The notes beneath the pieces were generated by a model that worked only from the letters and a program-made list of their open reading frames with translations, was not told where the DNA came from and did not search any database. DNA of 5,149 nucleotides. Source: an uncultured Campylobacter sp. GTDB taxonomy: Bacteria > Campylobacterota > Campylobacteria > Campylobacterales > Campylobacteraceae. Position numbers and translations under genes: made by a program. Where the stretch lies: NCBI GenBank assembly GCA_937875715.1, contig CALEHZ010000038.1, positions 1-5,149 of the forward strand, given 5' to 3'. Below are positions 1 to 5,149 of the stretch, piece after piece. Each line of letters opens with the position of its first letter. Position 1 is the first letter of the stretch.

Positions 1-1512
1 GTCACGGCTCATAAGAGTTACACGGTTCAGATAGTTGAAAAGACTTGGATTTGAATTGTCCGGGTCAATTTCCCAGCGTTCCATCATTTCCAGAAAAAGT
101 TCAATATTTTTAAGCTTAAATAAAAGCTGATTATCGCTTAGTAAATCAGGCGCAGAATATGAATTATCCATACTTACATCCACAGCTAATTTTCCACCAA
201 AACAAGCATTTGGACTTGCGTGGTCAAGCTGGTCGCAAATTCCACTAGTTATAAGCAAAGATTTAGGTGAAATGCGATTCAAAATAAACTCGCAAAGCGC
301 GTTATAATCATCAAGCGCAGGTGCGTCAGAGCCCATAAAAATAGCGTGTTTTACAAAGCTCATTTGCCCCACGCCCCAAAAAGCATGAGCGATTTGCTGT
401 GCGTGCGCTGGATAAAGGTGGTTAAACTTAGCCAAGATTAGATTGTGAAAAACACCATTTTCAGGCATTTTATAATCAATTAAATCAGGCACATTTGTCC
501 TTAAAAGTGGCAAGAAAATTCGCTCAGTCGCACCGCCAAAATATTTGTCTTCAAGCGGTGGTTTACCCACGACTGTGGCGTAAAAAATAGGATTTTTTTT
601 ATGCGTGATTTTAGTGACTTTCATCACAGGAAAAAGCTCTTTTGGAGTGTAAAAGCCGGTGTGATCGCCAAAAGGACCTTCTATTTTTAAAGCGTTTTTG
701 CTAGTATCCACAAAGCCTTCAATGATGATATCAGCGTCATTTGGCACATAAATATCATTGCTTAGCGACTTTACAAGACGCGCATTTTTACCACGAATAA
801 AGCCGTATAAAAGTAGCTCAAAAATATTTTTTGGCAGCGGCGCTTGCGCACACCAAATGTAGAGTGGATCGCCACCTATGGCCACGCTTACAGGCATTGG
901 CTTGCCGGCTTTGGCATACTCATGGAAAAAATGCGCGCCGTCTTTGTGAATCTGCCAATGCATACCAAGCTCACTTGAGCTGTGAATTTGAAGGCGATAC
1001 ATGCCGACATTTTGAGCCTTTCCATCTAAACTTTGCGTGTAAATCTGCCCCATAGTGATAAAGGGCGCAGCGTCCCCTTCCCAAGTTTTTAAAACTGGCA
1101 AATTATATAAATTTACTTCATTTTGCACTATTTCTTGGCACTTGCCGCGAGTTTTTAGCCGTTTTGGCAAAACAGATTTTAGCTTTAAAATTTCACTTAA
1201 AAATTCTAGCTTTTGAGTGAAATTTTCAGGCTTTTTTGGCTTTAATAATTTTTCTATGCGAGCAGCGATTTCATCAGGCTTTGCGCCTAAAATCAGCTCC
1301 AAAGCGCGCTCTGAGCCAAAAAGATTTGTAAGCACAGGCATTTCATACTTTTTGCCGTTTTTATCAACTGGATTTGTAAAAAGCAAGGCTTTTGAGTTTT
1401 CTTTTTTAACCTCTAAATAGCTTAGATGCGCTATTTCAAGCTGGGTAGAACATGGCGTATCAATCACTTTTAATAAATTATGCTCTTTTAAAATTTCTAT
1501 ATAATCTTTCAT
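1..1512 (-). CDS. ubiD: UbiD-family decarboxylase, menaquinone pathway (3' end missing)
   Basis: This is a prenylated-FMN-dependent UbiD-type decarboxylase. In menaquinone-only Campylobacterota such enzymes are assigned to the futalosine route, acting on a naphthoate intermediate; that role is inferred from lineage. I read 504 in-frame codons without a stop from ATG 1512 to the window edge. Campylobacter homologues run, from memory, to about 600 residues, so roughly 100 C-terminal residues lie outside. The N-terminus (MKDYIEILKEHNLL) is typical of the family. N168 and R173 in NVGMYRLQ match the known metal/cofactor Asn and catalytic Arg. E278 and D283 in EGPFGDHTGFY match the catalytic acidic pair. 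A later motif, AFWGVGQM (about 377-384), is also UbiD-like. The start has a good Shine-Dalgarno AAGG (1519-1522) six bases upstream. It follows crcB after 36 bp. The exact substrate cannot be told from sequence. Confidence 0.93.
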   Translation of the reverse strand, partial: MKDYIEILKEHNLLKVIDTPCSTQLEIAHLSYLEVKKENSKALLFTNPVDKNGKKYEMPVLTNLFGSERALELILGAKPDEIAARIEKLLKPKKPENFTQKLEFLSEILKLKSVLPKRLKTRGKCQEIVQNEVNLYNLPVLKTWEGDAAPFITMGQIYTQSLDGKAQNVGMYRLQIHSSSELGMHWQIHKDGAHFFHEYAKAGKPMPVSVAIGGDPLYIWCAQAPLPKNIFELLLYGFIRGKNARLVKSLSNDIYVPNDADIIIEGFVDTSKNALKIEGPFGDHTGFYTPKELFPVMKVTKITHKKNPIFYATVVGKPPLEDKYFGGATERIFLPLLRTNVPDLIDYKMPENGVFHNLILAKFNHLYPAHAQQIAHAFWGVGQMSFVKHAIFMGSDAPALDDYNALCEFILNRISPKSLLITSGICDQLDHASPNACFGGKLAVDVSMDNSYSAPDLLSDNQLLFKLKNIELFLEMMERWEIDPDNSNPSLFNYLNRVTLMSRD

Positions 1513-1518
1513 TTTTTG

Positions 1519-1522
1519 CCTT
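1519..1522 (-). promoter_or_regulatory. Ribosome binding site of ubiD
   Basis: On the minus strand the bases read AAGG within TTTAAAGG, six bases before the ATG at 1512. It is the only gene in the window with a leader not overlapped by the gene before it, so this site fixes the start. The 36-bp spacer (1513-1548) is otherwise AT-rich, with no hairpin that I can see. Confidence 0.6.
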
Positions 1523-1548
1523 TAAATCCAGTTTTTATAAAATTCACT

Positions 1549-1920
1549 TTAAATTAACCTAGCCAAAATGACGCCAAAATAGCAAAAAAGCAAGGCTAAG
1601 AACACGCTTAAAATGATGTTTAGGGCGCCAAGAACAAAACTTCCACCTTCAAAAAGTAAAAAATTCTCAAAAGTAAAGGTAGAAAATGTGGTAAATCCGC
1701 CCAAAACTCCAGCTATCAAAAAAGAGCGAAAGTGCGAATTTAAGGTAAATGGTAGAGTTAAAATAAAGCCAATTAAAAAGCCACCAAAAATATTTACACA
1801 AATCGTGCCAAAAGGCAAAGTGTGCGGTAAAATGCGGTTTATAAAACCTATCATAAATACCCGCAAAACTGCGCCAATAAAGCCTCCAGAGCCAATTGCC
1901 AAAATACTATAAAAGCTCAT
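1549..1920 (-). CDS. crcB: Fluoride ion channel CrcB/Fluc
   Basis: A small inner-membrane fluoride channel of 123 residues, the usual family length. Known Fluc proteins work as dual-topology dimers that let F- leave the cytoplasm. Four hydrophobic segments are visible at about 5-28, 36-57, 65-90 and 97-120. Family motifs appear in order: GSGGFIGAVLR (10-20), FGTICVNIFGGFLIG (37-51, with the conserved pore-region N43), and GGFTTFSTFTFEN (74-86, with the phenylalanines that line the fluoride path). I start at ATG 1920. A 15-residue upstream extension in the same frame (from 1965) would lie inside the phosphatase gene and lacks family similarity. The start shares one base with the upstream TGA (TGATG), and AGGA lies a few bases before it, so translation is probably coupled. 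There is no room for a fluoride riboswitch directly in front of the gene. Only one crcB copy is visible here. Confidence 0.95.
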   Translation of the reverse strand: MSFYSILAIGSGGFIGAVLRVFMIGFINRILPHTLPFGTICVNIFGGFLIGFILTLPFTLNSHFRSFLIAGVLGGFTTFSTFTFENFLLFEGGSFVLGALNIILSVFLALLFCYFGVILARLI

Positions 1921-2786
1921 CAAAATTCCTTTGGGCTTAGAGCTCCGCTCAAAACTGCAGCACAAAGCCCTTCTCTAAGTCCATCATCAATTACGATAAA
2001 TGGCGCATTTAAGGGGCTTAAAAGCTCTTTTAAAAGCTTAATTCCAGCGCAAAGTATGTCGCTTCTATTTTTACCAACTAGCTCGTCTTTGTTTTTTGAA
2101 TTTTCTATAAGCGTGAATATTTCATCAAAATCGCTTAAATTTAGCCGCAGACCATTTACTTTTTTAGCATTATAATTTGCGTAATTTAAACCAACTTTAA
2201 GTCCAGCTACGCTTGTAGGCACACCTGAGCTTAAAATCACAGCACTAGGCGTAAAGTCCCTTATAAAGTCTTTTGCGTCCTTACAAACCTCGCAAATAGC
2301 ACTATAATCATTTTTAAAAGTATTTACATAACTTACAATGCCAAAATCAAAGCTTTTAAAAAATTCATTAAAGCTTATTTCAGTGCTTGCTCCACCAAGG
2401 TCGATAAAAACTGCGTTTTTATCGCTAATTCCAAGCTTTTTTAGTCTCAAGCTTATGCCAAGACGGACAAATTTTGCCTCATCATCTCCACTAATCACGC
2501 TAAAATCAATATTTAATTCATTTTTTATAAATTGTAAAAACTGCTGTGAATTTTTTGCTTTGCGAAATGCTGCAGTTGCTGCTGCAAAGTAAGCACCTTG
2601 CAATTCATGGCTTTTTTGAAGCTCTTTTAAAGCTTGAAAAATTCGCTCTTTGGCATCAGCTGCAAGCCCATTTTCATCCATATTTCTAGCAGAGCCCACA
2701 ATGCGCTCAAAATCCCATAAAATCTCGCCATTTTCATCCATCAAGCAAGCACGCAAAGTGTTTGAACCAAGGTCAATTCCTATCAT
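1920..2786 (-). CDS. Ppx/GppA-family phosphatase, short form
   Basis: A 288-residue ASKHA-fold phosphohydrolase of the exopolyphosphatase / guanosine-pentaphosphate phosphatase family. Members cleave terminal phosphate from polyphosphate or pppGpp; sequence alone does not say which. The first phosphate loop is IGIDLGSNTLR (2-12). ATAAFRKAKN (70-79) follows. The acidic cluster DDE (101-103) in SGDDEAKFVRLG holds the likely catalytic carboxylate. The second phosphate loop is FIDLGGASTEI (127-137), with Ala where many members have Gly. SSGVPTSVAGL (186-196), the RSDILCAG segment (241-248) and DDGLREGL (267-274) complete the core. The C-terminal HD-type domain of long Ppx proteins is absent, so this is the roughly 300-residue single-module class. 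The ATG overlaps the cca stop as ATGA, and AAGG (2794-2797) sits seven bases upstream. The gene ends at TGA 1920, overlapping crcB by one base. Confidence 0.93.
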   Translation of the reverse strand: MIGIDLGSNTLRACLMDENGEILWDFERIVGSARNMDENGLAADAKERIFQALKELQKSHELQGAYFAAATAAFRKAKNSQQFLQFIKNELNIDFSVISGDDEAKFVRLGISLRLKKLGISDKNAVFIDLGGASTEISFNEFFKSFDFGIVSYVNTFKNDYSAICEVCKDAKDFIRDFTPSAVILSSGVPTSVAGLKVGLNYANYNAKKVNGLRLNLSDFDEIFTLIENSKNKDELVGKNRSDILCAGIKLLKELLSPLNAPFIVIDDGLREGLCAAVLSGALSPKEF

Positions 2787-3844
2787 TTTAAAGCCTTTAA
2801 AGCGTTATTTATAGCCCTTTGTTTTGCTTTTTTTATCATTTTTTCTCTCTCTTTTGGGCTTAAATTTTTTAGAATTTTTTCATCTAAATCAATTTTTAGT
2901 TTTTCATCCCACACATTTAGGCGCAAAGCTAGTTCTTTGCGTGCTTTTGTATTGATTGCTAAGCAGTTTTTAAGCGGCATTTTTAAAGCGATTTTAAGCA
3001 AATTTTTAGCCGTAGACTTTTTTAAAATCGGCTGTTTTTTAAGCCACTCAAAGCCATAAAAGCAGCTTCCAAAGTGACAAAAAATATCATAAGGCACGCA
3101 AAATTCGCTTTTTGTGATCTTTTTGTGAGCCTGTGCCATTTTTATAAAATTCAGTGAAAATTTAGCACCAAAAATCTTTAAATCAAGCCCGAGTTCGCTT
3201 AATAATTTTAGCCCTAAAATCACAGAATCAGCGCTAAAAAGCTTAACAAGCTCAGTCCTAATTCGCTCAGTGCTTAAATCGCTTATATCGATTTTTTTCA
3301 TCACTTCAAGGCTGTTTTTTTCAACCTTTAAGCCAAAACGAGAGACAAACTGCACTGCCCTTAAAACCCGCAAAGAATCCTCAGAAAATGTTTTAGCACT
3401 CACGATTCGTAAAGTGCGACTTTTGATGTCGTTTACACCGCCCCAAAAGTCTAAAATCTCTGCGGTAAAAATATCACACATCAGCGCATTTATCGTAAAA
3501 TCACGGCGTGAACTAGCGATTTTTTCATCATTACAAACACGCACTTCAAAGCCACGATGTCCGCTAGAAATTTTACTCTCACTTCTAGCAAGTGCTAGAT
3601 CAAAATTTTTATATTTGTATACAAAAAAGCTCTTGCCAACGCCTTTTGCGCCAAGTCCGCTCATAATTTTATGAAAATTTTCTGGGCTAATATCGTAGAT
3701 TTCAATGTCATAGTCATAGCAAGGACGATTTAAAAATGCATCACGCACACAGCCGCCCACAAAATACGCACGCTTTGTGTATTTGGCTAAAAAATCACGC
3801 AGAACGCAAAAATCATCATTTTTGAAGATCGCTAAGTCGCTCAT
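2783..3844 (-). CDS. cca: CCA tRNA nucleotidyltransferase (class II, poly(A) polymerase family)
   Basis: This enzyme adds or repairs the 3'-CCA end of tRNAs in the cytoplasm. Motifs run in order, counted from the ATG start (353 residues). Motif A is FVGGCVRDAFL (28-38), with the metal-binding carboxylates D44 and D46 in YDYDIEIYD. RRDFTINAL (113-121) is next. The flexible loop is FWGGVNDI (133-140). The nucleotide-template motif is EDSLRVLRAVQF (155-166), with E155, D156, R159 and R162. The neck motif is STERIRTEL (191-199). The C-terminal third (about 220-353) is divergent and lysine-rich, with no HD domain seen. The gene overlaps the CiaD-like gene upstream and meets the phosphatase through ATGA. 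The start is uncertain: ATG 3844 has no Shine-Dalgarno, whereas TTG 3856 (four more residues, MPKQ) has GGAG seven bases before it. I prefer the ATG because it is the stronger codon and both lie within the coupled overlap. A full CCA-adding rather than A- or CC-only activity is likely but unproven. Confidence 0.94.
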   Translation of the reverse strand: MSDLAIFKNDDFCVLRDFLAKYTKRAYFVGGCVRDAFLNRPCYDYDIEIYDISPENFHKIMSGLGAKGVGKSFFVYKYKNFDLALARSESKISSGHRGFEVRVCNDEKIASSRRDFTINALMCDIFTAEILDFWGGVNDIKSRTLRIVSAKTFSEDSLRVLRAVQFVSRFGLKVEKNSLEVMKKIDISDLSTERIRTELVKLFSADSVILGLKLLSELGLDLKIFGAKFSLNFIKMAQAHKKITKSEFCVPYDIFCHFGSCFYGFEWLKKQPILKKSTAKNLLKIALKMPLKNCLAINTKARKELALRLNVWDEKLKIDLDEKILKNLSPKEREKMIKKAKQRAINNALKALK

Positions 3845-4334
3845 TTGTTTTGGCAAGCAAAAACTCCAAAAATCTAATTGTAAGCTCTAAGCGCAAAGTT
3901 TTGTCATCATCGTTTGCTTTAAGTCCCGCAAAAAGCACTTCAATTCGCTCTTTTAGATTGCTTAAAAATTGTCTTTCTTCATCGCTAGAAGCTGCATTTG
4001 CTAGGCTTGAATTTTTTATCTCTATTAACTCTTGTGAATTTTTTAAAAAATTCAATTCATTGCTTGAATTTTCTGAAAGTTCTAAATTTTTTGAATTTTC
4101 TAAATTTTCTGTATCGTTTGAGACAAAATCATCAGTTAAGTTTTGCTCTAAATTTTCTGCTTTTATCACACTTGCTGAATTTTCTAAAGGCGAATTTTCT
4201 CTCTGGTTTAAAGCTGAATTTTCTGGTTTTGCTGATTTTAAAGGCTTTGGTGAGTTTTGCCTCACGCTCATTTGCTCAAGCTCTGCGCCCACCTCTTGTA
4301 TAGCCATTTTTGCGATATCATCGATGCTATTCAT
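3816..4334 (-). CDS. CiaD-like protein with ENS-rich disordered linker
   Basis: A 172-residue acidic protein in three parts. Residues 1-22 ([15 protein letters not shown]...) form a short predicted helix. Residues 23-116 are a low-complexity, probably disordered linker rich in Ser, Asn, Glu and Leu, with repeated ENS/ENL triplets. Residues 117-172 are a conserved-looking helical C-terminus (LKERIEVLFAGLK, then LTIRFLEFLLAK). This layout, the C-terminal pattern and the place just before cca resemble C. jejuni CiaD (Cj0788), described as a flagellar-exported effector that stimulates host MAP kinase signalling. Whether this homologue is secreted or does the same is inference. There is no signal peptide, membrane segment or cysteine. 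I start at ATG 4334, which overlaps the upstream TGA as ATGA and has AAGGTGG upstream. A GTG at 4349 would add five residues but overlaps that same AAGGTGG. The gene ends inside cca. Confidence 0.78.
   Translation of the reverse strand: MNSIDDIAKMAIQEVGAELEQMSVRQNSPKPLKSAKPENSALNQRENSPLENSASVIKAENLEQNLTDDFVSNDTENLENSKNLELSENSSNELNFLKNSQELIEIKNSSLANAASSDEERQFLSNLKERIEVLFAGLKANDDDKTLRLELTIRFLEFLLAKTNERLSDLQK
3864..3867 (-). promoter_or_regulatory. GGAG, possible ribosome binding site for a TTG start of cca
   Basis: The minus strand reads GGAG, then TTTTTGC, then TTG (3856), which is ideal spacing for initiation at TTG. The ATG twelve bases further on (3844) has no comparable site. The GGAG also falls in the codons for Leu-Glu of the CiaD-like C-terminus, so it may be a coding coincidence. 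Confidence 0.35.
4035..4054. repeat. 20-bp perfect AT-rich palindrome in the CiaD-like gene
   Basis: The sequence TGAATTTTTT followed by AAAAAATTCA is its own reverse complement. On the minus strand it encodes Asn-Phe-Leu-Lys-Asn-Ser in the linker. With no loop bases and only AT-rich arms it would form a weak RNA hairpin. It may be a by-product of the gaatttt-type repeats around it. Confidence 0.5.
4066..4224 (-). repeat. In-frame AGAAAATTC direct repeats coding for ENS/ENL
   Basis: On the plus strand GAATTTTCT occurs exactly at 4066, 4093, 4177, 4192 and 4216, and the variant AAATTTTCT at 4102 and 4150. All spacings (27, 9, 48, 27, 15 and 24) are multiples of three, so each copy gives the same residues (Glu-Asn-Ser or Glu-Asn-Leu) in the CiaD-like linker. 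This suggests growth of the linker by short in-frame duplication. Confidence 0.75.
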
Positions 4335-4567
4335 AGCTGTATTAACCACCTTTTAAACTCTTTTAAATTATTCTCATCATCTAAATGTAAAAAAAGCTCT
4401 AATTTTTCTTTATTTAGCTCGCTTACATCTTTATTTAGCCTACGCAAATGCGCTGCTGCCTTGAAATTATCAGGTTCGCTGGCTAAAATATTTTTGTATA
4501 TTTGTTTGGCTTCTTCAATTAAGCCTTGATTTTCATATATCAAGGCTTGTGTGATTGTATTTTTCAT
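4331..4567 (-). CDS. Small single-TPR protein of unknown function
   Basis: A 78-residue soluble protein. Residues about 5-38 fit one tetratricopeptide repeat: A8, L9, Y11, G15, A20, Y24, I27, P32 and A37 occupy the usual positions in [20 protein letters not shown] and the following LASEPDN. A second, incomplete helical part follows ([20 protein letters not shown]), and the end is acidic then basic ([13 protein letters not shown]). There is no signal peptide or catalytic motif. A single TPR normally works as a protein-binding surface, often after self-association; no partner is known. I start at ATG 4567, which overlaps the leuB TGA as ATGA. The frame stays open for 17 more codons upstream, inside leuB. 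There is no Shine-Dalgarno, only an A-rich tract, so translation probably depends on leuB. It is likewise coupled by ATGA to the CiaD-like gene, which makes that protein a plausible partner by position only. Confidence 0.8.
   Translation of the reverse strand: MKNTITQALIYENQGLIEEAKQIYKNILASEPDNFKAAAHLRRLNKDVSELNKEKLELFLHLDDENNLKEFKRWLIQL
4346..4352 (-). promoter_or_regulatory. Ribosome binding site of the CiaD-like gene
   Basis: The minus strand reads AAGGTGG, about 11 bases before ATG 4334, inside the last codons of the TPR gene. It overlaps the alternative GTG (4349), so it can serve only the ATG, and this decides the start. Confidence 0.5.
4521..4548 (-). repeat. Perfect 10-bp inverted repeat (hairpin) early in the TPR gene
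   Basis: AAGCCTTGAT (4521-4530) and ATCAAGGCTT (4539-4548) are exact reverse complements with an 8-base loop. In the mRNA the stem begins 20 bases into the TPR reading frame. No U-run follows on either strand, so it is not a standard intrinsic terminator. It encodes [10 protein letters not shown], so coding constraint may explain part of it. Confidence 0.6.
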
Positions 4568-5149
4568 ATTTTTTTTGTATAATCGCTGATTATAGAGCCG
4601 ATTTCGCTTGTAGTACAAATCTCTTTAGCATCAAAATTAGCCAAATCTTTTGTGCGATATCCATCTTTTAGCACAGCTTTTACAGCTCTTTCTATACAAA
4701 GAGCGGCTTCTTCTTCATTTAGCGCATATCTTAGCATCATCGCAGCGCTTAAAATCATAGCGATCGGATTTGCAATTCCTTGCCCAGCAATATCAGGTGC
4801 AGAGCCGTGAATTGGCTCATAAATTCCCACTTTTGAGCCAATTGACGCACTTGGAAGCAATCCTATTGAGCCACAAACCATGCTTGACTCATCACTTAAA
4901 ATATCGCCAAAAAGATTTTCAGTTAAAATCACATCAAAATGTCTTGGATCTCTAATTAGCTGCATCGCAGCATTATCTACATACATAAATTCCAAATTTA
5001 CATCTGAAAATTCAGCTGCTACTTTGCTTACTACCTCACGCCAAAGCTGGCTGGTTTCAAGCACATTTGCTTTATCTACAAGACAAAGTTTTTTACGCCT
5101 TTTGCTAGCTGCTTGAAATGCTACTTTTGCGATACGCTCGATCTCATAG
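4564..5149 (-). CDS. leuB: 3-isopropylmalate dehydrogenase (5' part missing)
   Basis: This NAD-dependent enzyme oxidises and decarboxylates 3-isopropylmalate to 2-oxoisocaproate, the third step of leucine synthesis. The visible part is the last 194 residues plus one base of a preceding codon. About 160 N-terminal residues lie past the right edge, judging from the roughly 355-residue family length. Counting from the first whole codon (5148), the fragment shows the catalytic lysine K26 in [11 protein letters not shown]58 in YVDNAAMQL, and the family signature from N78 ([12 protein letters not shown]) with metal-binding D82 and D86. [10 protein letters not shown] (93-102) and the NAD-binding loop HGSAPDIAG (114-122) follow. 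The match to Thermus LeuB runs through the whole fragment, so the enzyme looks intact. A GTG at 5064 is an internal valine codon, not a start. The gene ends at TGA 4564, overlapping the TPR gene by ATGA. An A8 tract (4569-4576) precedes the stop. Confidence 0.96.
   Translation of the reverse strand, partial: YEIERIAKVAFQAASKRRKKLCLVDKANVLETSQLWREVVSKVAAEFSDVNLEFMYVDNAAMQLIRDPRHFDVILTENLFGDILSDESSMVCGSIGLLPSASIGSKVGIYEPIHGSAPDIAGQGIANPIAMILSAAMMLRYALNEEEAALCIERAVKAVLKDGYRTKDLANFDAKEICTTSEIGSIISDYTKKI
4810..4843. repeat. Perfect 10-bp inverted repeat within leuB
   Basis: AATTGGCTCA (4810-4819) and TGAGCCAATT (4834-4843) are exact reverse complements separated by 14 bases. It lies in codons of the conserved [12 protein letters not shown] segment. 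No U-run follows on either strand. It may be chance, since both arms encode conserved residues. Confidence 0.5.

Noticed and set aside
593..600. A8 tract (minus strand) in ubiD as a phase-variable or frameshift site
   Set aside because: It encodes Lys-Lys-Asn in a normal family position, the frame continues intact, and no alternative downstream frame of interest is seen.
831..1420. Plus-strand open frames (831-1055 and 1217-1420) in the leftmost 1.5 kb
   Set aside because: They lie opposite the continuous UbiD reading frame, which carries catalytic motifs at the expected residue numbers.
1513..1548. TATAAA-like box in the crcB-ubiD gap as a separate ubiD promoter
   Set aside because: The gap is only 36 bp and AT-rich throughout. 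One such box without a defined upstream element is not enough evidence in this base composition.
1613..1912. Plus-strand open frame opposite crcB
   Set aside because: It is Lys/Pro-rich with no recognisable motif, and lies wholly opposite a clear fluoride channel gene.
2021..2040. AAAAGCTC/AAAAGCTT-type inverted sequence in the phosphatase gene as a terminator
   Set aside because: The pairing is imperfect, lies within coding sequence and is not followed by a U-run on the transcribed strand.
3850..4356. Long open frames on the plus strand opposite the CiaD-like gene (168 and 101 codons)
   Set aside because: They are antisense shadows of the low-complexity linker, giving Phe/Leu/Ser-rich nonsense. 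The minus-strand frame has a family-like C-terminus and coupled start.
4568..4618. N-terminal extension of the TPR protein to 4618
   Set aside because: The extra 17 residues are read out of frame from conserved leuB codons, and the ATG at 4567 makes a classic ATGA overlap.

Overview
The window is an AT-rich, almost gap-free piece of a bacterial chromosome. It most likely comes from a Campylobacter-like member of the Campylobacterota (Epsilonproteobacteria). The pointers are the codon and base use, a small secreted-effector-like protein resembling Campylobacter CiaD directly upstream of cca (as I recall, ciaD and cca are also neighbours in C. jejuni), and a long UbiD-type decarboxylase of the kind these menaquinone-only bacteria carry. 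The species cannot be named from sequence alone.

All seven genes lie on the minus strand and read from the right edge to the left edge. In order of transcription they are: leuB (5' part missing, 5149-4564); a 78-residue single-TPR protein (4567-4331); a CiaD-like protein with a low-complexity middle (4334-3816); cca, the tRNA CCA-adding enzyme (3844-2783, or from a TTG at 3856); a short Ppx/GppA phosphatase (2786-1920); crcB/fluC, a fluoride channel (1920-1549); and a UbiD-family menaquinone-pathway decarboxylase (1512 to beyond position 1, 3' end missing). The first five junctions overlap: three are ATGA stop/start overlaps, one is a TGATG overlap, and the CiaD-like/cca overlap is 29 or 41 bases. 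Only crcB-ubiD has a gap, of 36 bp. This looks like one cotranscribed, translationally coupled unit. I see no internal promoter, terminator, riboswitch, RNA gene, mobile element or CRISPR array that I can support.

The genes do not form one pathway. They cover leucine synthesis, tRNA 3'-end maturation, polyphosphate/(p)ppGpp-type phosphohydrolysis, fluoride export and quinone synthesis, with a small TPR protein and a CiaD-like protein between leuB and cca. The most interesting part is the leuB/TPR/CiaD-like stretch. It has an A-run slippery-type heptamer just before the leuB stop, a perfect 10-bp hairpin early in the TPR gene, in-frame direct repeats in the CiaD-like linker, and two competing cca starts. 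I found no clear novel system. The findings are modest and testable.
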